This document shows, in pieces, positions 26,561 to 35,230 of a DNA stretch of 53,709 bases; position 1 is the first letter of the stretch; the number at the start of each line of letters is the position of its first letter. The notes under the pieces were generated by a model. It saw only the letters and a program-made list of their open reading frames with translations, was not told the origin of the DNA and made no database searches. Source of the stretch: JBHHYS01 sp046757645 (GTDB lineage Bacteria; Acidobacteriota; Terriglobia; Acidiferrales; 2-02-FULL-67-57). Location: positions 1-53,709 of the forward strand of contig JBHHYS010000002.1 of assembly GCA_046757645.1 (NCBI GenBank). The letters run 5' to 3'. A program made the position numbers and the translations under genes.

Positions 26561-27085
26561 TTACCTCCGCTTGGCCATCAGCACGGCACCGACCATCGCC
26601 ACCAGCAAGAGCAGCGAGACGATCTCGAACGGCAACATATAGCTCTGAAATAGGGTCTGGCCAATCAGCTCGGTGTTCCCCAGGCCGCGGTTGGGGGGCA
26701 AGACTTCAAGGGGCACCTGGGGAAGCGCCGCCTTGCCCCGCCCCAACCCAAAATAGATGGCGCCAAATAACTCCAGCAGCAGCACCCCGGCGGCCAAGCC
26801 GGCCACCTGCCACTGACGGTTGAACTGTACCTGTCGCACCGCCACATCGAGCTTGACCAGCATAATCACGAAGAGAAACAACACCATGATGCCGCCGATG
26901 TAGAGAATGATCTGCACCGCGGCCAGGAACTCGGCGTGTAATTGCACGTAGAGCAGAGCAACCGCCAAGAGCGTCACAATCAGGAAGATGGCGCTGTGCA
27001 CCGGGTTGCGGCGGGTCACCACCAGCACCGCGGACACCACAGCCACAACGGCGAGCACGTAGAAGGTGGCTTGATAGAAGTTCAT
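26561..27085 (-). CDS. nuoJ: NADH-quinone oxidoreductase-type subunit J (cluster 2)
   Basis: A 174-residue subunit starting MNFYQATFYVLAVVAVVSAV. The family core NPVHSAIFLIVTLLAVALLY and AEFLAAVQIILYIGGIMVLF is present. The open frame extends 37 codons further upstream into nuoH2 in another frame, but the family start and the 7-base spacing after nuoH2 favour the internal ATG at 27085. As in cluster 1, there is no nuoI between nuoH and nuoJ. Confidence 0.92.
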   Translation of the reverse strand: MNFYQATFYVLAVVAVVSAVLVVTRRNPVHSAIFLIVTLLAVALLYVQLHAEFLAAVQIILYIGGIMVLFLFVIMLVKLDVAVRQVQFNRQWQVAGLAAGVLLLELFGAIYFGLGRGKAALPQVPLEVLPPNRGLGNTELIGQTLFQSYMLPFEIVSLLLLVAMVGAVLMAKRR

Positions 27086-27092
27086 CGGCGTC

Positions 27093-28388
27093 TCACCTTC
27101 GTCCCCGGGCCAGCAGAGCGGCCACCAGGAGGGTAGCGGCCGTCGCCAGCCACAAGCTGGCGGCAAGGTTCCAGCCCAGCTGCTTGCTGAGCACAATCCC
27201 CAGGCCGCAGAAAATCACATTGACGATGGCCACGGGAATCATGAAGTGCCAGCCCAGTCGCATCAGCTGGTCAAAGCGGTAGCGGGGGAAGGTGCCGCGA
27301 AACCAGATGAAGGCGAACAGGAAGACAAACACCTTGCTCATAAACCAGAACACGCCTTGGACGGCGTTGAGCACGGCAGGCATCAGCACCAAGCTCAAGG
27401 CCAGGGCCGCGGCCCCCGCGCCCAGTCCAAGCAAGAGCAAGCGCTGCCAGCGCCACTCGCGCCGGGCGGGGAGGCGAAAGGCTTCCCAGAAGCACCACGC
27501 CGCAGCCGCCACGAAGACGAGCACGGGAACGTAGTCCAAGAAGTCAAAAGCCCGCACTCGAGCGAAAGGTCGCAGCCAGCCACCCAGGAAGAGAGTCACC
27601 GCGATGGCGCTCACCAGGATCATCGCCGCGTACTCAGCCAGGAAAAACAAGGAGAAGCGGAAGCCGCTGTATTCGGTGTGGAAGCCGGCGACCAGCTCCG
27701 ATTCCGCTTCCGGGAGATCGAAGGGGTTGCGGTTGGTTTCGGCGATGGCGGCGACAAACAGGATGAAAAAAGCCACCGGCTGCAAGAAGACAAACCAGAC
27801 ACCTAGGTGTGCCTGGGCTTCGACGAGGCCGCGCATGCTGAGCCGGCCCAGAGTGCCGCTGGTATCGGCGATGCTGGTCAATAGCAAGGCGCTGACAACT
27901 GAGAAGCCCAGTGCCACTTCGTAGCTGACCAGTTGCGCGGTGGAGCGCAACGCCCCCAGCAGCGGGTAGTGGCTGTTGGAGGACCAGCCGCCCAGGATGA
28001 TCCCGAAAATGCCCAGCGAGGAAATTCCCAGGACAAAGAGCAGGCCGACGTTGACGTCGGTAACCATAAAGTTGGACGCGAAAGGTATCAGGGAGAAAGC
28101 GGTGAAAGCGGCGACCACGCTGATGACCGGCGCCAGCCAGAAGATGGTCTTGTCGGCGCCCTGGGGAATGATGTCCTCCTTGAGGAGGAGTTTCAGGCCA
28201 TCGGCAATGGGCTGCAGGAGGCCGTGGGGGCCGACGCGCATGGGCCCCACGCGCACCTGCAGGTCGGCCAGAATCTTCCGCTCGGCATAGGTGAGATAGG
28301 CCATCAGCAGAGAGACGCCGAGAAAAACCACGATGACGCGGATCAGCGGGACCAGGTAGGGCTCGAGGGTGTCCAGCAGGATGGTCAT
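27093..28388 (-). CDS. nuoH: NADH-quinone oxidoreductase-type subunit H (cluster 2)
   Basis: A 431-residue membrane subunit. AERKILADLQVRVGPMRVGP and HGLLQPIADGLKLLLKEDI are the family signature; ETNRNPFDLPEAESELVAGF is the acidic cytoplasmic loop near the quinone entry. Like the cluster 1 copy it has additional hydrophobic segments compared with E. coli NuoH. It starts 9 bases after nuoD2. The quinone-side residues are intact, which argues that this second complex still handles quinone. Confidence 0.94.
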   Translation of the reverse strand: MTILLDTLEPYLVPLIRVIVVFLGVSLLMAYLTYAERKILADLQVRVGPMRVGPHGLLQPIADGLKLLLKEDIIPQGADKTIFWLAPVISVVAAFTAFSLIPFASNFMVTDVNVGLLFVLGISSLGIFGIILGGWSSNSHYPLLGALRSTAQLVSYEVALGFSVVSALLLTSIADTSGTLGRLSMRGLVEAQAHLGVWFVFLQPVAFFILFVAAIAETNRNPFDLPEAESELVAGFHTEYSGFRFSLFFLAEYAAMILVSAIAVTLFLGGWLRPFARVRAFDFLDYVPVLVFVAAAAWCFWEAFRLPARREWRWQRLLLLGLGAGAAALALSLVLMPAVLNAVQGVFWFMSKVFVFLFAFIWFRGTFPRYRFDQLMRLGWHFMIPVAIVNVIFCGLGIVLSKQLGWNLAASLWLATAATLLVAALLARGRR

Positions 28389-28397
28389 GGGTCGGTC

Positions 28398-29525
28398 TTA
28401 GCGGTCCACTTCCCCCAGAACGATATCGAGAGTTCCGATAATGGCGACCACGTCCGCCACCAGCTGGCCGCGAACCATCCGGTCAAAGGCTTGCAGGTTG
28501 ACGAAGGAGGGTGGGCGAATACGCAACCGGTAAGGCTGGGTACTGCCGTCGCTGACAATGTAGTAACCCAGCTCCCCCTTGGGGGCTTCGATGGAATGGT
28601 AGACCTCGCCCGGGGGCGGCTTGATGACCTTGCCCACCCGGGCCAGGATCGGTCCTTCCGGAATGGTGTCGATGGCTTGCAGGATGATGCGGCGTGACTG
28701 GCGCATCTCCTCAAGCCGCACCAGGTAGCGGTCGTAGGTATCGCCGCGCTCGCCGATGGGGATATCGAACTCAAACTGGTCGTAGGCCGCGTAGGGAAAG
28801 GCCTTGCGGATGTCCCAGCGCACGCCGGAGCCGCGCAGCACCGGGCCGGTGGCGCCCAGGTCCAGGGCGTCTTCGGGGGTGAGTATGCCGACGTTTCGGG
28901 TGCGTTCGACCCAGATGCGATTTTCGGTCAACAGCTCTTCGTAGTGGTTGATCTTCTCGTCCAAGTCGTGGCAGAAGACCTTCACTTCCTCTTCGAAGCC
29001 ATCGTAGGTTTCATATTGCAGCCCGCCGATGCGGAAGGCGTGGGTGGTCAGGCGAGCCCCGCAGTAGTTTTCGAAGATTTTCAGAATCTCTTCGCGTTCG
29101 CGGAAGGTATAGAAGATGGGGGTCATTGCTCCGATGTCGAGCGCATGCGTGCCCAGCCAGAGCAGGTGGCTGGCAATGCGCTGCAGCTCGGTGAGGATGG
29201 TGCGCACCCAACGCGCCCGGGGCGGGGCTTCCGCGCCCAGGAGTTTTTCCACCGCCTCGCAATAGCCCAGGCCGTTGGAGACGGCGGCGACGTAGTCGGT
29301 GCGGTCCACGTAAGGGGCAAACTGCGGGTAGGAGCGGTTCTCGCCGATCTTCTCCACACCCCGGTGCAAGTAGCCGATAATGCACTCCGAGCCGATCACC
29401 TTCTCGCCGTCGAGCTTCAGCTTCACGCGCAGCACCCCGTGGGTGGCGGGGTGCTGGGGGCCCATGTTGAGGATGATCTCGTCCGCCCCCAGGATGGTGG
29501 TGGTGAGGTCCGAGCGTGGCGCCAT
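28398..29525 (-). CDS. nuoD: NADH-quinone oxidoreductase-type subunit D (cluster 2)
   Basis: A 375-residue 49-kDa-subunit homologue. MGPQHPATHGVLR carries the quinone-pocket His, and VDRTDYVAAV the Tyr. No hydrogenase CxxC ligands are present at either end, so it is a quinone-type NuoD. The C-terminus VADVVAIIGTLDIVLGEVDR matches the family. It follows nuoC2 by 2 bases. Without NuoB encoded here, the N2 cluster next to its quinone site has to come from a protein encoded elsewhere. Confidence 0.95.
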   Translation of the reverse strand: MAPRSDLTTTILGADEIILNMGPQHPATHGVLRVKLKLDGEKVIGSECIIGYLHRGVEKIGENRSYPQFAPYVDRTDYVAAVSNGLGYCEAVEKLLGAEAPPRARWVRTILTELQRIASHLLWLGTHALDIGAMTPIFYTFREREEILKIFENYCGARLTTHAFRIGGLQYETYDGFEEEVKVFCHDLDEKINHYEELLTENRIWVERTRNVGILTPEDALDLGATGPVLRGSGVRWDIRKAFPYAAYDQFEFDIPIGERGDTYDRYLVRLEEMRQSRRIILQAIDTIPEGPILARVGKVIKPPPGEVYHSIEAPKGELGYYIVSDGSTQPYRLRIRPPSFVNLQAFDRMVRGQLVADVVAIIGTLDIVLGEVDR

Positions 29526-29527
29526 CG

Positions 29528-30154
29528 CTACTGTCCGCTCTCAATCCCCAGGTTTTCTTTTACCCAGTCCGCGTCCTGCTGCAGGATGTCGTAATCCTTG
29601 CGCAGGGGATGGCCTTTCCATTCGTCCGGCAAGAGGATCCGCTTCAAGCCGGGATGGTTCTCGAAGAGGAGGCCAAACATGTCAAAACATTCTCGCTCCA
29701 GCCAGTTCGCCGTGCCCCAGATGCCCGTGAGCGAGGGGCAAGAGGCGCCCACCGGGACTTTCACCCGCAGGCGCTCGTTGTGCAGGAAGGAGTAGAGATT
29801 CAAGATGACGTCGAAGCGCGGGCTGCGCTCGAACCAGTCCACCGCGGTCAAGTCCGTGAGGAAATCAAACTTTTCTTCTTCCTTCAGGTATCGGCAGACG
29901 TCCAGCAAGCGATCCCCGGCGACTCCCACAATCGCCTGTTTGCGGTCCAGGGTGGCCTCGCCAACCGCATCGCCAAAGCGGGCCCGCAGCCGGCGCACCA
30001 GCTCGTTGTCCAGCGGTTCGGGCTGGGGCGGCTGAGGCCGGGCTGGCGGTTTGGGGGCCGCGGCGGGCGCCGGCGGCTTTTTTTCCGCCCCCGGAGTGGC
30101 GGGGGCGGCGGTCTCAGGTTCTTGTTCTTCTTTTTTCTTCTGCTCGTCAGGCAC
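29528..30154 (-). CDS. nuoC: NADH-quinone oxidoreductase-type subunit C with Pro/Ala-rich N-terminus (cluster 2)
   Basis: A 208-residue 30-kDa-subunit homologue. Residues from about 50 onward are the NuoC domain, with DLTAVDWFERSPRFDVI and ERECFDMFGLLFENHPGLKR then DEWKGHPLRKDYD. The first ~48 residues are lysine/glutamate-rich and then proline/alanine-rich (PPAPAAAPKPPARPQPPQPE), probably disordered; the cluster 1 copy has no such extension. A similar Pro/Ala-rich stretch ends the nearby Mog protein. It lies 48 bases after nuoA2. Confidence 0.92.
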   Translation of the reverse strand: MPDEQKKKEEQEPETAAPATPGAEKKPPAPAAAPKPPARPQPPQPEPLDNELVRRLRARFGDAVGEATLDRKQAIVGVAGDRLLDVCRYLKEEEKFDFLTDLTAVDWFERSPRFDVILNLYSFLHNERLRVKVPVGASCPSLTGIWGTANWLERECFDMFGLLFENHPGLKRILLPDEWKGHPLRKDYDILQQDADWVKENLGIESGQ

Positions 30155-30202
30155 GATGGTGTGTTTGCGGGCAGACCCGGTGGGATTCCGCTGAGAGGGT
30201 CG

Positions 30203-30574
30203 CTAGACCCATTCCAGGGCGCCCTTCTTGTAGAGCCAGATGTAACCCACGAGGAGCATACCGAGAAAGATGACCATTTCGATCAAGGCAAAGAGCCCGA
30301 GCACTCCGTACAGGCTGAAGTATTGAATGGCCCAGGGAAACAGGAAAATAACCTCGACGTCAAAGATGACGAACAAGATGGCAATCACGTAAAAGCGCAC
30401 AGCAAAGCGACCCCGGGCGTCGCCCTCGGGGGGAATGCCACACTCATAGGGCTTGAGGCGGAACCCGGTGTCGCGCATCTCGGGTCGCACCAGCTTGGCC
30501 ATCCAAAGGGTGACGACGGGAAAGAGGAACGCCAGGCCGGCAAAGAGCAGAATGGGGACGTAGTTTTCGGGCAT
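30203..30574 (-). CDS. nuoA: NADH-quinone oxidoreductase-type subunit A (cluster 2)
   Basis: A 123-residue three-helix subunit. The loop RLKPYECGIPPEGDARGRFA and VIAILFVIFDVEVIFLFPWA are the family signature. It opens nuo cluster 2, only 20 bases after the mog stop, with no room for a separate strong promoter, so it is likely read together with the molybdopterin genes. nuoC2 follows; nuoB is missing, as in cluster 1. Confidence 0.95.
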   Translation of the reverse strand: MPENYVPILLFAGLAFLFPVVTLWMAKLVRPEMRDTGFRLKPYECGIPPEGDARGRFAVRFYVIAILFVIFDVEVIFLFPWAIQYFSLYGVLGLFALIEMVIFLGMLLVGYIWLYKKGALEWV

Positions 30575-30594
30575 CCTATGAGCGCATCAAAGTA

Positions 30595-31284
30595 TCAAAC
30601 CGATTCATTTTTGCCAAGATTCTCCTCCCCCGGGGGCGAGGAGGTTTCGGGCTCCGCGCCGGATTCGGACTCCGATTCAGGCCGCGGGGGTACCTCCGCC
30701 GGGGCTGCCGCCGGCTCGGCGGCGGGGGCCGGTGGCGCTTCCGGGGCTGCCGCTTCCGGCTCCGGCGGGGCCGCGGGTGCTTCCGGGGAGGGAGCAGCGT
30801 GGGCTTCCTCGCCCCGCAAGACATCGATGGCGTGGGGCAGAATCTCCAGAATCGCCTTCAGGGAGTCCTGGGCACCTGCCGGCGCCCCAGGAAGGTTGAC
30901 GAGTAATGATTTTCCCTTCAGCCCAACCACTGCCCGGGAAAGCGCCGCCAGCGGGGTTTTCTTCAACCCTTCCCGACGCATCACCTCCGCCACCCCGGGC
31001 AGTGAGCGTTCCATAATCGAGGTGGTGGCCTCCGGGGTGCGGTCGCGGGGCCCCACGCCGGTGCCCCCGGTGGTGAACACCGCATCAATTTCGCTGTCGG
31101 AGGCGAGGGCGCTCAGCCGCTCGCGAAGCACGCTGAAGTCATCGGGAACGGCTTCGGTGGAAATCACTGTCCAGCCGGCCTCTTCCAGCACCTGGCGGAC
31201 GGCGGGGCCGGAGAGGTCTTCGCGGACACCCTGGGCGACCGAGTCGCTCACGGTAACGATGGCGGCGCGGTAGGGGGACGCCAT
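30595..31284 (-). CDS. mog: MogA/MoaB-type molybdopterin adenylyltransferase with disordered tail
   Basis: Residues 1-158 are the MogA/MoaB fold, which adenylates molybdopterin before molybdate insertion. TTGGTGVGPRD (71-81) and LPGAPAGAQDSL (131-142) are the binding motifs, and DSVAQGVREDLSG opens the domain. Residues 160-229 form a Pro/Ala/Glu-rich tail with no predicted fold, unusual in the family and rich in PAAEPAAAPAE-like repeats. The ATG overlaps the response-regulator stop (TGATG). Next downstream is nuoA2 (20 bases). Which of the MogA and MoaB subtypes it is cannot be fixed from sequence alone. Confidence 0.9.
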   Translation of the reverse strand: MASPYRAAIVTVSDSVAQGVREDLSGPAVRQVLEEAGWTVISTEAVPDDFSVLRERLSALASDSEIDAVFTTGGTGVGPRDRTPEATTSIMERSLPGVAEVMRREGLKKTPLAALSRAVVGLKGKSLLVNLPGAPAGAQDSLKAILEILPHAIDVLRGEEAHAAPSPEAPAAPPEPEAAAPEAPPAPAAEPAAAPAEVPPRPESESESGAEPETSSPPGEENLGKNESV

Positions 31285-32027
31285 CAACGCTCCACCTGGT
31301 CTCGGCGGGCTTCGTCGAGCAAGCGCATGGCCTCCATCAGCAGACCCTGGGTGGAGCGGGTGGTGCGGCGCTTCGGGGATTTACCCTTGAAATCAATCTC
31401 GAAGGTGCCTTCGCTCCACTCCACAACCTGGTAGACGGCGGCGTCGCCCGTGGTGGTGCCCAGCACGGCATCATAAACCTGCCCGTTCTTCATGAACACC
31501 TGGCAGTTCTGCTCTCCGCAAGTCAGAGTGAGCGAGCAGGTTTTCTGCCCCATCTCCAACGATTGGAAAAGGTCAATCACATTCATCTCCTCTAGCCGCC
31601 CCTCAATGACCCCGGGGCGGCGGGCCGCGGTCTGGAGTTTCTCCAGGTGCAAGCGGTCGGCCACTTTCTTGGCGCGGGCAACCACTTCACGCACGTAGAA
31701 GGGCTTGGCAATGTAATCCTCGACGCCATCGGTGAGCTGCCGCAACTTCTCTTCGATATCGCCCTTGCTGGCGAGAAAGATGAAAGGAGTCTTTTGGGTC
31801 TCCTGGCGGGCGCGCAATTTTTCGTACAACTGGTGGCCATTCAGGCCGGGCATCTGATAGTCGGCGATGACCAAATCTGGCTGCTCCTCAATCGCCTTGA
31901 GCAAGCCCTCTGCGCCGTCCCGGGCAGTGACGACAGCACCGCAGCTTTCCATTCCGTTGCGCAGCAGCTCGAGCACCGCCGGATTGTCCTCCACCACCAG
32001 GATTTTGACAGCCGACTTCCCGACCAT
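31284..32027 (-). CDS. Response regulator with C-terminal DUF4388 (PATAN) domain
   Basis: A 247-residue two-domain protein. Residues 7-125 are a CheY-like receiver: acidic pair near Glu13-Asp14, phosphoacceptor Asp56 in VIADYQMPG, Ser87 and Lys108 (AKPF). Residues ~138-230 match the DUF4388/PATAN type found in GliA- and FrzS-like regulators (RLEEMNVIDLFQSLEMGQKT; CQVFMKNGQVYDAVLG; VEWSEGTFEIDF). There is no DNA-binding domain, so it probably works through protein contacts. It sits inside the moaC-mog-nuo train, overlapping mog, with no kinase next to it. Confidence 0.88.
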   Translation of the reverse strand: MVGKSAVKILVVEDNPAVLELLRNGMESCGAVVTARDGAEGLLKAIEEQPDLVIADYQMPGLNGHQLYEKLRARQETQKTPFIFLASKGDIEEKLRQLTDGVEDYIAKPFYVREVVARAKKVADRLHLEKLQTAARRPGVIEGRLEEMNVIDLFQSLEMGQKTCSLTLTCGEQNCQVFMKNGQVYDAVLGTTTGDAAVYQVVEWSEGTFEIDFKGKSPKRRTTRSTQGLLMEAMRLLDEARRDQVER

Positions 32028-32052
32028 TCTCGTCGTGCGGCGCCGCGCCGCC

Positions 32053-32538
32053 TCACCCGGAGCGGCGGCGATAGGTCCCGCTTTTGCCTCCCGTTTTCTC
32101 CAGCAAGCAGATGTTGCGCAGCTCCATGCCCGGGTCGAGAGCCTTGCACATGTCGTAGAGGGTCAACGCCCCCACGGCAACCGCCGTGAGCGCCTCCATC
32201 TCGACGCCTGTCGGCCCGGTCGAGCGAACCTGGGAGGCGAGGCGAATGCCATTCTGGCACAAGTCCGCGGTTACATCAATATGGGTGAGCAGCAGCGGGT
32301 GGCAGAGGGGAATCAGCTCCGCGGTGCGCTTGGCGGCGGCGATGCCGGCAATCCGAGCGATTTCCAGCGGGTCGCCTTTGGGGGTTTCCAGCCCCCGGAT
32401 TCGTTTCACCACTGCCGGCTTCATCTTGACGAAGGCCTGGGCGCGGGCGCTGCGCACCGTAGGCGGCTTGGCGGTGACGTCCACCATGGCCACCCGCCCG
32501 CCGGGGCCATAATGGCTCAACTTTCTTTTTCTTTTCAT
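32053..32538 (-). CDS. moaC: Cyclic pyranopterin monophosphate synthase
   Basis: A 161-residue MoaC, which with MoaA converts GTP-derived 3',8-cyclo-GTP to cPMP in molybdenum-cofactor synthesis. AMVDVTAKPPTVRSARA near residues 17-33, the substrate-binding ELIPLCHPLLLTHIDV near 75-90 and GPTGVEMEALTAVAVGALTL with DMCKALD near 110-135 are family motifs. It follows moeA by 9 bases and precedes the regulator by 25. moaA is not in the window. A lysine/arginine-rich start is normal. Confidence 0.94.
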   Translation of the reverse strand: MKRKRKLSHYGPGGRVAMVDVTAKPPTVRSARAQAFVKMKPAVVKRIRGLETPKGDPLEIARIAGIAAAKRTAELIPLCHPLLLTHIDVTADLCQNGIRLASQVRSTGPTGVEMEALTAVAVGALTLYDMCKALDPGMELRNICLLEKTGGKSGTYRRRSG

Positions 32539-32547
32539 CAGCGCTTC

Positions 32548-33756
32548 TCACCCCCGCCGGGGCAGCACATCCACCCAAGAGCCGGCCGGGAGCTCGCTTA
32601 CATTGTCGGGGACAACCAGAAAGCAGTTGCCCTGGGTGAGGGCGAGCACATCGCCCGAGCCCTGCCAGGGCAGCGCCCGTACACTCACCTCGGCACTCTC
32701 TCCTTCCAGCCGCGCGGGCAAGAACATCGTCAGCCGGGTGTTTTGTTTCACCGGTGCGGCCAGGCGCGCCTTCAAGAATTGCAGCCGCGGCACCAGCGCC
32801 CCCCCGAGCAAGGCAATCGCCGGGGCAACGAACAGTTCAAAGGTTACCATAGTGGAGACCGGATTTCCCGGCAGGCCGAAAACGAACTTGCCCCGGCAGG
32901 CGGCAAACACCGCGGGGCGCCCGGGGCGGATGGCAACCGCATCGAAGTAGAACTCGGCGCCCAGCCGGCGCAGCACCGCTTCCACCAAGTCATACTTCCC
33001 CATGGAGACACCGCCGGTAAGAACCAGCAGGTCTTCTTCCAGGCCGCGGCGGATGCGACGCTCGAGCTGGGGGAGTTCATCGGGGGCGTTGCCTAGCAGA
33101 AGGGGCTCGCCGCCGCTGAGGGTCACCTGGGCGGCCATCGAGTAGCTGTTGCTGTTGCGGATCTGGTGGGGCCCGGGGCGGGCGTCAATCGCAACCACCT
33201 CGTCTCCGGTGGAGAGCACCGCCACCCGGGGGCGCCGGTAGACGCGCACCTGAGCCTTGCCGACCTGCCCCAGCAGAGAAACTTCCGGGTAGCCAATGCG
33301 CGTGCCCGCGGCCAGGAGGCGGGTGCCCTGGCGGGCTTCGCTGCCCCGGGGGACCACGTTGGCCCCAGCCGCCACCGAGCGCTTGGCGACCACCTGCTCC
33401 CCGTTCAACTCCGTGTGTTCAATCATCACCACAGCGTCGGCTCCAGCGGGCACCGGGGCGCCGGTCATAATCTGCACGCACTCGCCGGGCCCGACCGTGC
33501 CCGGGTAGCCTTCCCCAGCCCGGATTTCGCCCAGCCGCTTCAGACGGGCGGGGACTTGGGCAATGTCGGCCGCGCGCACCGCGAAGCCATCGCGGGTAGA
33601 GCGATGGAAGGGAGGGTAGTCGCGGTCAGCCGCCACCTCTTCCGCCAATACCCGCGCCAGGCTAGCGGCCAAAGAAACGGTTTCGGTGGTTGGGCGGGTC
33701 GGCTGGGCCGCGATGGCGCGGATCACCTTTTCACGGGCTTCGAGGTAGCGCAGCAT
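32548..33756 (-). CDS. moeA: Molybdopterin molybdenumtransferase
   Basis: A 402-residue MoeA, which inserts molybdate into adenylated molybdopterin. Features in order: STRDGFAVRAADI near residue 53, GECVQIMTGAPVPAGADAVV near 90-109, the MogA-like domain III with VAVLSTGDEVV and LTGGVSMGKYD (about 178-256), then FGLPGNPVSTMVTFELFV and the small C-terminal beta domain. It lies 17 bases after purA and 9 before moaC, so the three Moco genes in this window (moeA, moaC, mog) form one run with only the regulator between them. Confidence 0.94.
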   Translation of the reverse strand: MLRYLEAREKVIRAIAAQPTRPTTETVSLAASLARVLAEEVAADRDYPPFHRSTRDGFAVRAADIAQVPARLKRLGEIRAGEGYPGTVGPGECVQIMTGAPVPAGADAVVMIEHTELNGEQVVAKRSVAAGANVVPRGSEARQGTRLLAAGTRIGYPEVSLLGQVGKAQVRVYRRPRVAVLSTGDEVVAIDARPGPHQIRNSNSYSMAAQVTLSGGEPLLLGNAPDELPQLERRIRRGLEEDLLVLTGGVSMGKYDLVEAVLRRLGAEFYFDAVAIRPGRPAVFAACRGKFVFGLPGNPVSTMVTFELFVAPAIALLGGALVPRLQFLKARLAAPVKQNTRLTMFLPARLEGESAEVSVRALPWQGSGDVLALTQGNCFLVVPDNVSELPAGSWVDVLPRRG

Positions 33757-33773
33757 CGGGCATCCTTGCGCGG

Positions 33774-35081
33774 CTAGGAGCTCAACAATGAAGCCAGCCG
33801 GGAATCCGGCAAGAGGACGGTTTCCTGGCGTTGCGGTCCGGTGGAAATCATTCCGATTTCGACTCCCACCTGGTCGGCGACGAACTTCAAGTAGTCGCGC
33901 GCCCGCGCGGGCAATTGTTCGTAGCGGGTCAGGCCGCGGGTGGAGGCCTGCCAGCCCGGCCGAGCTTGGTAGTCCGGCTCGACCTCCTCCAGGACTTCGG
34001 CTTCCGGAGGAATTTCGGTGAGCGGACGGCCTTGGTAGCGGTAGCCGACGCAGACCGGAACCTCGGCGAAGTGGTCGAGGACATCGAGCTTGGTGACCAC
34101 GAGCGAAGTCATGCCATTCACCAGAACGCTATGGCGGAGCATCATCAGGTCGAGCCAGCCGCAGCGGCGGGGGCGACCGGTGACGGCCCCGTACTCGTTG
34201 CCGCGATCGCGCAGAGCCTCGGCGGCGGCACCAGTGATTTCGGTGGCGAAGGGGCCGCTGCCCACCCGGGTGGTGTAGGCCTTGGTGACGCCAAGCACGG
34301 CATTGATGGCCCCCGGGGGAATCCCCAGGCCGGTGCAAGCCCCGCCGGCGGCAGCGTTTGAGGAGGTAACGAACGGATAGGTGCCGTGATCGATGTCCAG
34401 CATCGTGCCTTGCGCGCCTTCACAGAGGGTGGACTTGCCGGCCCGCCGGGCAGCGTCCAGCAAGACGGGGACATCGGTGATGTACGGGCGCAAGCGCTCT
34501 GCATAGTCAGTGTATTGCTCCACCAGGCGAGCGGTGTCCAGCGCCACCGGGCGCTGGAGGACACGAGCCAGGGCGGACTTGTGCTCAAGCAGGCGGCACA
34601 GCTTTTCCTCGAAGCGCGCCGTGTCCAGCAGGTCGCAGGTGCGCAGGCCGCGCCGAGCCATTTTGTCCTCGTAGGTGGGCCCGATGCCGCGGGCGGTGGT
34701 GCCGATTTTCAACGAGCCCAGGGCGGCTTCGGCGGCGCGTTCCAGCTCGCGGTGGTAGGGAAAGATGAGATGGCTGCGGTTGCTGATGAAGAGGCGCCCG
34801 GCGGTGTTGACCCCGTTCCGCTCCAGGGTCGCCAGCTCATCGAGCAGGGCGGCGGGGTCGAGCACGACGCCCGAGCCGATGACCGCCCACTTGCCCGGGC
34901 GGAGGATGCCACTGGGGAGGAGCTGGAGGATGAATTTCCGGCCGTTGACCACCACGGTGTGGCCGGCGTTGTGGCCGCCTTGGTAGCGGGCCACAATGTC
35001 AAAGCGGGCGGCCAGGTAGTCGACGACTTTCCCTTTCCCCTCGTCCCCCCATTGCGCCCCCACAACCACAACCGTGCTCAT
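33774..35081 (-). CDS. purA: Adenylosuccinate synthetase
   Basis: A 435-residue enzyme that joins IMP and aspartate with GTP in the first committed step to AMP. The P-loop GAQWGDEGKGKVVDYLA starts at about residue 8, QGGHNAGHTV holds the catalytic His, and TTARGIGPTYEDK and GAQGTMLDIDHGTYP follow. ATG at 35081 gives the standard MSTVVVVGAQW start; an in-frame ATG eight codons upstream is less likely. A candidate promoter and a leader hairpin lie upstream. It is the first gene of the train leading into moeA and nuo cluster 2. Confidence 0.95.
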   Translation of the reverse strand: MSTVVVVGAQWGDEGKGKVVDYLAARFDIVARYQGGHNAGHTVVVNGRKFILQLLPSGILRPGKWAVIGSGVVLDPAALLDELATLERNGVNTAGRLFISNRSHLIFPYHRELERAAEAALGSLKIGTTARGIGPTYEDKMARRGLRTCDLLDTARFEEKLCRLLEHKSALARVLQRPVALDTARLVEQYTDYAERLRPYITDVPVLLDAARRAGKSTLCEGAQGTMLDIDHGTYPFVTSSNAAAGGACTGLGIPPGAINAVLGVTKAYTTRVGSGPFATEITGAAAEALRDRGNEYGAVTGRPRRCGWLDLMMLRHSVLVNGMTSLVVTKLDVLDHFAEVPVCVGYRYQGRPLTEIPPEAEVLEEVEPDYQARPGWQASTRGLTRYEQLPARARDYLKFVADQVGVEIGMISTGPQRQETVLLPDSRLASLLSS

Positions 35082-35135
35082 CGCCACGCTCCCCGTCCAC
35101 GCCACGCCCCGTGACCAATGCGGGCGGCGGGAGTG

Positions 35136-35167
35136 GCTGCCGGGCCCTAGCAGGGAAAGCCGGCAGC
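35136..35167 (-). promoter_or_regulatory. Leader hairpin upstream of purA
   Basis: An 8-base outer stem (GCTGCCGG with CCGGCAGC) encloses a second 4-base stem (CCCT with AGGG) in the purA leader, about 55 bases before the start codon and downstream of the predicted promoter. It has no T-run and so is not a simple terminator. It may be a processing or control element, or only a trxA 3' structure if transcription reads through. Confidence 0.4.
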
Positions 35168-35201
35168 GAGGAGGGCAGACCTATGCCCACAAGCGAGAGC
35201 T

Positions 35202-35230
35202 ATCATAGGCGGGGTTTTGCGGGAGCGCAA
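35202..35230 (-). promoter_or_regulatory. Candidate promoter for purA and the downstream train
   Basis: On the minus strand TTGCGC (plus 35225-35230), a 17-base spacer and TATGAT (plus 35202-35207). The -10 matches five of six consensus bases, the -35 three. The transcript would start near 35195 and carry a leader of about 115 bases containing the hairpin at 35136-35167. Confidence 0.5.
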
